A DNA stretch of 64,000 nt from NCBI GenBank assembly GCA_965262505.1, contig CBDHFM010000030.1, positions 2,356,001 through 2,420,000 of the forward strand. The letters run 5' to 3'. The position numbers and the translations under genes are program-made. The notes beneath the pieces are model-generated. The model was given only the letters and a program-made list of their open reading frames with translations. It was not told where the DNA came from and did no database searches. Below are positions 58,238 through 64,000 of this stretch, one piece after another. The stretch's first letter is position 1; every line of letters begins with the position of its first letter. Origin of the DNA: JACPPO01 sp965262505 (GTDB lineage Bacteria > Acidobacteriota > Vicinamibacteria > Vicinamibacterales > UBA2999).

Positions 58238-61202
58238 CGTAGTCCTTTCGGCAGACCGATGGGTACGCGCAGTAACTGCAGATCCTCAACTCGTGCGGCC
58301 TCGGTGGAAACTCGCCTCGCCCAATGCCGTCGACGACCTCCATCAGGCGTGTGCGGGCTCTCTCGAGGACGTCGCCCGTATCGGAGGCACCGGGCCTGAC
58401 AACCGGCACCAGCGACCGCTTCCCGGCAAACGCGACATACGCCGCTTCGTCGATGTGCCAGACGCGTCCATCGCGTTCGGCCAGGCGCTCCTGCGCGCAC
58501 AGCGCGTAGATGGGCGCCTGCAGGGCACGCTTCGGGTGAGGTGGATAACCAGTCTTGTAATCGATGACGCGGAGCCGGTCGCCCTCCAGCAGGTCGACCC
58601 TGTCGGCCACGCCCTTCAACGGGACCCGCCGCCCACCGGGCACCCCCAGAGAGAACTCCCCCTCCAGGCGGTACTCGAGCCACCGCTCGCGGATCGGGGC
58701 TGGCCGCGACGCCTCGAGTCCGATGAGCACATCGACGATCCCAATCGACACGGCCGTACCGAACAGCCGGGCGCGCTCCAGCGACGCCTCTGCCTCCGAG
58801 AAACGCGCGAGCAAGGGGCCTGCGACGTCCTGGAACAGCGCGCGCGCTTCGTCCACGTGATCGACCGTGATCGTGCCATGGCCGCGGGCGTTCCATGCTT
58901 CGAAAAAGCGCTGGAAGACCTCGTGCACGAACCTGCCTCGCGCCCGCGGCGAGAGCATCGGCTCGTCCTCGGGCGGTTCCTCGAGCTTCAAGACATTTGC
59001 GGCAAAGAACTTGAAGGGGCAGTCCTGGTAACGTTCCAGGGCACTGAGGGAGTAGGCCGGCATGGCGTGTCCGCTCGTCTGCCCGGCTCGACGTCTGCCA
59101 ACCGCCTCGGTACGCCGCGCCGCGGCGGCGTGCGCGACGGAACCCAAATGGCTGGTCTCAACGGGATCAAGTCCGAGCGCCTCGTAGTCGAAGATCCGTA
59201 CCTCTGGGACAACGTCCTCGAACAACTCGAGTCCCGCCGTCGGCAACGCGTCAACCAGCGGCGACGCAGCCACGATCGCGTCGTCTTCGAGCGTGAACGT
59301 CGACACGACAAGCCGCGAGGATGGCAGCCGCAGGAGATCGCTGAACGAGGCCCGGACTCCGTCGAGCCGATCGGACTCGGCAGGCCAGCCCAACTCACGA
59401 AGGAGCGCGGGCGGGTAGAAGATGTTCCGGCGAGGGGTGTCCGGCCACTCGCCGTCGACGAGCCCCGCAAGCTGGACGCCCTCGAAGTCTCCGAACCGAG
59501 CGCTCTCGGCATCGACTAGGTGAACCCCGTCCTCCCCGGTACGCGGGGCGAACGTGTGGGCTTCGATCCACCGCCTTATGACCGCAGCCACGGCATCGAA
59601 CTCGACCGCGAGCGGATCGAACCGCGCATACGCGTCGCCGAGGCTCGTCAGCGCATCGAGCACCGCCGCACGGCCCCGCAACAGCCGCGGCCGGAGCGGG
59701 TCTTCCGGTCGCGGGAGGCGTTCGTGGCGCCGGAGAAACGCCAGCAGACTGCCGAGCTGCTCGGCGCACGGCGCTGCCGACCACAGTGGCGCGAGCTGGC
59801 GCGCCGCATCGACCACCATTTCGGCAGCCCGCAGGGCTTTCTGGGCCTGCGAGCCTGATTTCGCCTCGCGCCACGTCGCGACCAGGCGCTCCAGCGCGTC
59901 GATACCCCCCAGGTAGCCTGCGTCGCTGAGGGCGCGGTCGAGCGCGGTAACTTCGCGGGGCGTGAGCGGCGGCGCGGCGTCGGGACCAGCACTGGGACCA
60001 GCACTGGGGCCAGTATTGGGACCGAACCGGAAATGTGGAGAGCGCAGCAGGGCGACCACCGGATCCCGTCCACAATTGCCACTGATGAATCCGATCACAA
60101 GGTCCAGGACGGCCGCGTAGGGTTCGGACGCGAGCGGCAGTGCGTCGAACATCTGTGACGGAATACCTGCAGACCTGAGCACCTCCCGCGCCAGGTAGAC
60201 GTACGGCAGCGGGCGGCGGACGACCAATGCCATCCGATCTACCCCTGAGATAGCGCCAGCGTTCGTATTTCGCATCTCCCGCCGTACCCAGCGGGCGAAG
60301 CCTGCGATTTCCTCCTCGCGGTCGCGTGCCGTGTGTGTCAGCGCACCGCCCGGGGAGACGAGCAGCACCGGTGGCGGCCGCCCGTGATCGGGTGGGACGC
60401 GCGTCTCCTCGATGCCTGGCAGCCGCTGGCGAATCCGTTCGCGGAAGGCGCCGGCCACCATGGCATCTGTTGCCACGATATCGATGCGTTCGAGGCCAGG
60501 TACCCGCGTCAGCAGGTCCCAGTCCGCCGGACACAGGCCCTGACGGTCGGCCGCGTCATCGCCACCCGCCAGCACGACGTGCCGCCAGGGATCGGGCGCC
60601 GGTTCACCGATCAGTCGCCGCCGAAGTGCGTGGTCGTCAATGCGGTCCGTCGTCTCCATAAGACGCTCGAAACGCCGGAACGCGTCCGCCAGAAAGCGGG
60701 TCTGCCGGACGAGGCGTTCGGCGCCGCGGTCCTCGGCCGCGCCCGGTTCGAGCGCGCCAAGCGCGAGGCGCGCGAAGGTATCGACGCTCTTCAGGTTTCG
60801 CTGAAGAGCGTCGTAAAACAGTACAATCTCGGCGATGAGGCCCGGGCGCAGGCGAAACGGGGGCTCGTTTCCCGCTTCGATAGCCGCCCGGCACGCCACA
60901 CCCGCCAGCACTTCACGTTCGGTATCCGTCAGCAGCTCAGGGTGCTCGGGCAGCCGCTCTCCCAGGCGCGGAGCCAACTCTCCTGGCGTGATCAGGTCGG
61001 GCAACACGAGGGCGGCATCTGGCGCGAGGAGTCGGCTCTCGATCGACCGCAGGAGATAGGCCGCCGCCGCACGGGTCGGCACCACAACCAGCCGGTTGCG
61101 GGCCTCGACTGGCGTCCCGCCGCAGGCGAGGTCTACGGTGACGTGGCGGAACGTATGAAGGTCGGGAACTCGCACGAGCCGGGTCGTGCGAGGTGAAATC
61201 AC
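58224..61202 (-). CDS. addB: AddB-type PD-(D/E)xK nuclease subunit
   Basis: 992 residues from GTG 61202, whose bases overlap the TGA of the upstream gene (CAGTGATT), a tight coupling; upstream ATG at 61364 rejected. Inactive helicase-like N-terminus (LVVVPTRAAAAYLLRSIE) is typical of AddB. Nuclease motif LRVIDYKTGYP near 930 and Fe-S cysteines: one in LERYQDCPFKFFA and three in RICSYCAYPSVCR, which close an iron-sulfur staple as in Bacillus AddB. Works as heterodimer with AddA in recombination repair. Confidence 0.92.
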   Translation of the reverse strand: MISPRTTRLVRVPDLHTFRHVTVDLACGGTPVEARNRLVVVPTRAAAAYLLRSIESRLLAPDAALVLPDLITPGELAPRLGERLPEHPELLTDTEREVLAGVACRAAIEAGNEPPFRLRPGLIAEIVLFYDALQRNLKSVDTFARLALGALEPGAAEDRGAERLVRQTRFLADAFRRFERLMETTDRIDDHALRRRLIGEPAPDPWRHVVLAGGDDAADRQGLCPADWDLLTRVPGLERIDIVATDAMVAGAFRERIRQRLPGIEETRVPPDHGRPPPVLLVSPGGALTHTARDREEEIAGFARWVRREMRNTNAGAISGVDRMALVVRRPLPYVYLAREVLRSAGIPSQMFDALPLASEPYAAVLDLVIGFISGNCGRDPVVALLRSPHFRFGPNTGPSAGPSAGPDAAPPLTPREVTALDRALSDAGYLGGIDALERLVATWREAKSGSQAQKALRAAEMVVDAARQLAPLWSAAPCAEQLGSLLAFLRRHERLPRPEDPLRPRLLRGRAAVLDALTSLGDAYARFDPLAVEFDAVAAVIRRWIEAHTFAPRTGEDGVHLVDAESARFGDFEGVQLAGLVDGEWPDTPRRNIFYPPALLRELGWPAESDRLDGVRASFSDLLRLPSSRLVVSTFTLEDDAIVAASPLVDALPTAGLELFEDVVPEVRIFDYEALGLDPVETSHLGSVAHAAAARRTEAVGRRRAGQTSGHAMPAYSLSALERYQDCPFKFFAANVLKLEEPPEDEPMLSPRARGRFVHEVFQRFFEAWNARGHGTITVDHVDEARALFQDVAGPLLARFSEAEASLERARLFGTAVSIGIVDVLIGLEASRPAPIRERWLEYRLEGEFSLGVPGGRRVPLKGVADRVDLLEGDRLRVIDYKTGYPPHPKRALQAPIYALCAQERLAERDGRVWHIDEAAYVAFAGKRSLVPVVRPGASDTGDVLERARTRLMEVVDGIGRGEFPPRPHELRICSYCAYPSVCRKDYVGDQ

Positions 61203-62572
61203 TGCAGTTCTGGGGGCTCGAGCAACTCGCGAATCTCCCGCTGGGCGCGCGAGAACAGCAATAAAGCGCCGGCGGCGGCGGACGAGGCCTCCCAGGCCGT
61301 CGCGTCGCTGGCGACGCGCGCCGCCTCGTATCTGCCGTTCACGGCACTCTCCGCGAATCGCCACGCACCCACGAGAAGGTCGTGCGCGACCCGCAGATCT
61401 ACCACGGGTTGGATACGAGCCAGCTGCTCGGCGCCGCCACGCAACCTCGCCTGAAGCTTCAGGAGTGCATTCGGTGTCGTGCCATCCAGGCTACGGATCG
61501 CTTCAAGCGCCGCCCGTGATTTCACGAGCTGGAGCCATTGCCTCCCCACGGAGCGCTGATATTCGCGGTACAGCGAACGCCGGATCTCCCATTGATCCTG
61601 CAGCAGACGCAACCGCCGCGCGGCGTCCAGCTGGGCCTGGACCGACGCACGGAGGGCATGAACCATCTCCGGCCGTCGGCGGCCAAGACGCGCGTCCTCA
61701 CGAGGAATCCGGACGAGAACGCGCTGGACATCACCGATTCGCGCACGTTCGGCCCCGCGGGTCGCGTCCGCCATCAGCCGGCGGGCCAAGTTGCGGTACT
61801 TGACGTCGATGGCCTGCTCCTCCCGAATCTCTGTTTCGGCGAACCGCCGCAACGTGGCGGCGTCCGTCGACAGAATCGCGGCACCCGCCTCGTCCAGTAG
61901 CACGAGCGCCGTCTGGAGGAGGGCCACGCGCTCGGAGGGCCGCTCGGTCAGCGACGCTACGCGAAATACCTGGTCGATCTGCTCGCGCCGAGACGGCATG
62001 GTCGCCAGCGGCTCCAGAACGACATCGGGCGCCGTCGCCACGAACGCCACCTCGAACGACATCATTCCGGCGGCTGCGCGCAGGTCGGAAACAACTTCGT
62101 CGAGAAACGAAAGGATCTCCCGCACATCCCGCTGTCGATACCCGTAATGCTCCCGGGGCCACTCCGCCAGCGTCGCCCGGGCCTGCCGTGCGACTTCAAT
62201 CGCCCGCGTTCGGTCGGTACTCGACAACACTTCGCTGAGCAGGCCGGCGACTCTATCGCTCAGGAGCTGGAAGTCTTCCTCGGCGCGCGTCTGTACGTAC
62301 CGCTGATACCGGGTGGAGGCGGCATGCCGATCGGTGCGCGCCCAGTCGATGGCACTCGCAGGCAGTGTCGCGGCATGCAGGCGGGGCGCCGTATCGCCCC
62401 CTGTCACCATCGAAAAAACGACGCGATCGTCAAGGCGCGCGAATTCGCCGTAGCTGACGACGCTGTCGCCATCCGTGAGGAACAGACGGAGCAGCAGATC
62501 GTCCGCGGCCGCCACGCCGATGCCGGGCGCCACAAGGCAACACAATGCGAACACACCGATTTTCGTAATCAC
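61199..62572 (-). CDS. Secreted helical protein coupled to addB
   Basis: 457 residues if GTG 62572 is used, giving signal peptide VITKIGVFALCCLVAPGIGVAAA; a longer ATG start at 62719 is less likely. The mature protein begins DDLLLRLFLTDGDSVVSYGEFARL, then is long and helical, rich in Arg/Ala/Leu (QARATLAEWPREHYGYRQ, LLQTALVLLDEAGAA, VHALRASVQAQLDAARRL). Coiled coil likely in the C-terminal half. No family recognised. It is odd that a secreted protein is translationally coupled to addB; it may be a cell-envelope protein placed by chance. Confidence 0.75.
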   Translation of the reverse strand: MITKIGVFALCCLVAPGIGVAAADDLLLRLFLTDGDSVVSYGEFARLDDRVVFSMVTGGDTAPRLHAATLPASAIDWARTDRHAASTRYQRYVQTRAEEDFQLLSDRVAGLLSEVLSSTDRTRAIEVARQARATLAEWPREHYGYRQRDVREILSFLDEVVSDLRAAAGMMSFEVAFVATAPDVVLEPLATMPSRREQIDQVFRVASLTERPSERVALLQTALVLLDEAGAAILSTDAATLRRFAETEIREEQAIDVKYRNLARRLMADATRGAERARIGDVQRVLVRIPREDARLGRRRPEMVHALRASVQAQLDAARRLRLLQDQWEIRRSLYREYQRSVGRQWLQLVKSRAALEAIRSLDGTTPNALLKLQARLRGGAEQLARIQPVVDLRVAHDLLVGAWRFAESAVNGRYEAARVASDATAWEASSAAAGALLLFSRAQREIRELLEPPELQ

Positions 62573-62826
62573 AGATACCCTGCTCGTTGCCTCATTGTAA
62601 CCTCGCGTCGGCCTGTAGTACGCCTTGCCGCATCCGGGTTGTGGAAAAGGTGTTGATGACGCGTGCAAAAACTGTTGAGAAGCCGCCACGTGAAATTTAT
62701 TTTCTGGAGGACGATTCAAGTCGCGGACCGCGTGGAGACTGCCTTCGCGTGGCGCTTCGCTTGATCTGCGGCCACCGAGGCGTAAGATCGACCGCGTTCC
62801 CCCCCTCTTGTATTTAGTATCAGATC

Positions 62827-63042
62827 TTGACCGTTCACCGCTTCGAAGAAACTATCGGCGGGCGCGCCTACCTCATCGAGGTCATGCCCGTCAGCAACCG
62901 TTGGCGCGCTCAGTTGCTGCGCTCGCCAGGGGTCCCGACGGCCATGATGCCGTTTTACGGGCCTACTCCGGATGAGGCCGCCCGGCAGCTGACCGAGTGG
63001 CTCACGCTTGCCCATCGGCGCCAGGCGTCCACGGTTGCCTAG
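62827..63042 (+). CDS. Small conserved-type hypothetical protein
   Basis: 71 residues from TTG 62827 (no ATG upstream; TTG is uncertain). MTVHRFEETIGGRAYLIEV then MPVSNRWRAQLLRSPG and MMPFYGPTPDEAARQLTEWL: a short single-domain protein of a type often seen in acidobacterial genomes. Stop TAG (63040-63042) abuts the likely left end of the IS701-type element, so its own downstream DNA may have been displaced. Function unknown. Confidence 0.6.
   Translation: MTVHRFEETIGGRAYLIEVMPVSNRWRAQLLRSPGVPTAMMPFYGPTPDEAARQLTEWLTLAHRRQASTVA

Positions 63043-64000
<958 letters not shown>

Noticed and set aside
62630..62660. DnaA-box-like ttgtggaaaa near 62638
   Set aside because: A single weak site without AT-rich unwinding region or dnaA/dnaN nearby does not support an origin.

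Overview
The window is a high-GC bacterial chromosome segment. It most likely comes from an acidobacterium (Vicinamibacteria-like). That placement is an inference from gene content: a DUF6152 secreted protein, many secreted amidohydrolases and metallo-beta-lactamase-fold hydrolases, PQQ-type and YVTN-type beta-propellers fused to cytochrome c, an orphan MlaF-like ATPase and an AddAB-type nuclease. No rRNA, tRNA, CRISPR array or prophage was seen.

Region 1-9.2 kb: Tat-exported hydrolase with a Cys nucleophile, MscS channel, membrane-tethered cupredoxin-like protein, and two tandemly duplicated propeller-cytochrome c genes whose promoters are also duplicated. A frameshifted M15 peptidase remnant and a DUF6152 gene pair follow. 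Region 9.3-15.3 kb: a complete insertion sequence (43-bp inverted repeats), amidohydrolase, MlaF-like ATPase with altered Walker motifs, alanine dehydrogenase and PQQ sugar dehydrogenase. Region 15.35-19.5 kb: a minus-strand operon of a 70-residue YLDPGSGS membrane protein, a SAM methyltransferase and a membrane sulfatase-fold enzyme. Two of the three genes carry lesions (an in-frame amber codon and a nine-G frameshift). Region 19.5-46 kb: a mostly catabolic and secreted-enzyme district with nucleoside transporter, quinoprotein, two paralogous MBL hydrolases, DsbA-like protein, K+ channel, cyclase, amidohydrolases, PQQ sugar dehydrogenase, PanE, NamZ-like muramidase, LOG protein, pyruvate kinase, amidase and alpha/beta hydrolases. 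Region 46-49 kb: a paired M16 peptidase operon.

Region 49-52.5 kb is the most system-like locus. It is a four-gene, translationally coupled operon of outer-membrane porin, FMN-binding protein, four-helix membrane protein with heme-ligand-like histidines, and ApbE flavinyltransferase. A perfect 7-1-7 inverted repeat resembling a Fur box lies between its promoter and first gene, so it reads as an iron-controlled extracytoplasmic flavin redox module. Region 52.5-62.6 kb: Mrp/ApbC ATPase, a J-domain-less DnaJ-like zinc-finger protein, a zinc-ribbon protein, then AddA, AddB and a coupled secreted protein. The window ends inside an IS701-type transposase.

Four copies of a 130-157 bp near-palindromic element, all in the same orientation, are scattered through the window (95, 33421, 39611, 46102). 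Two supply the stop codon of the gene before them. They look like non-autonomous mobile or structural repeats and are the main unexplained sequence feature.
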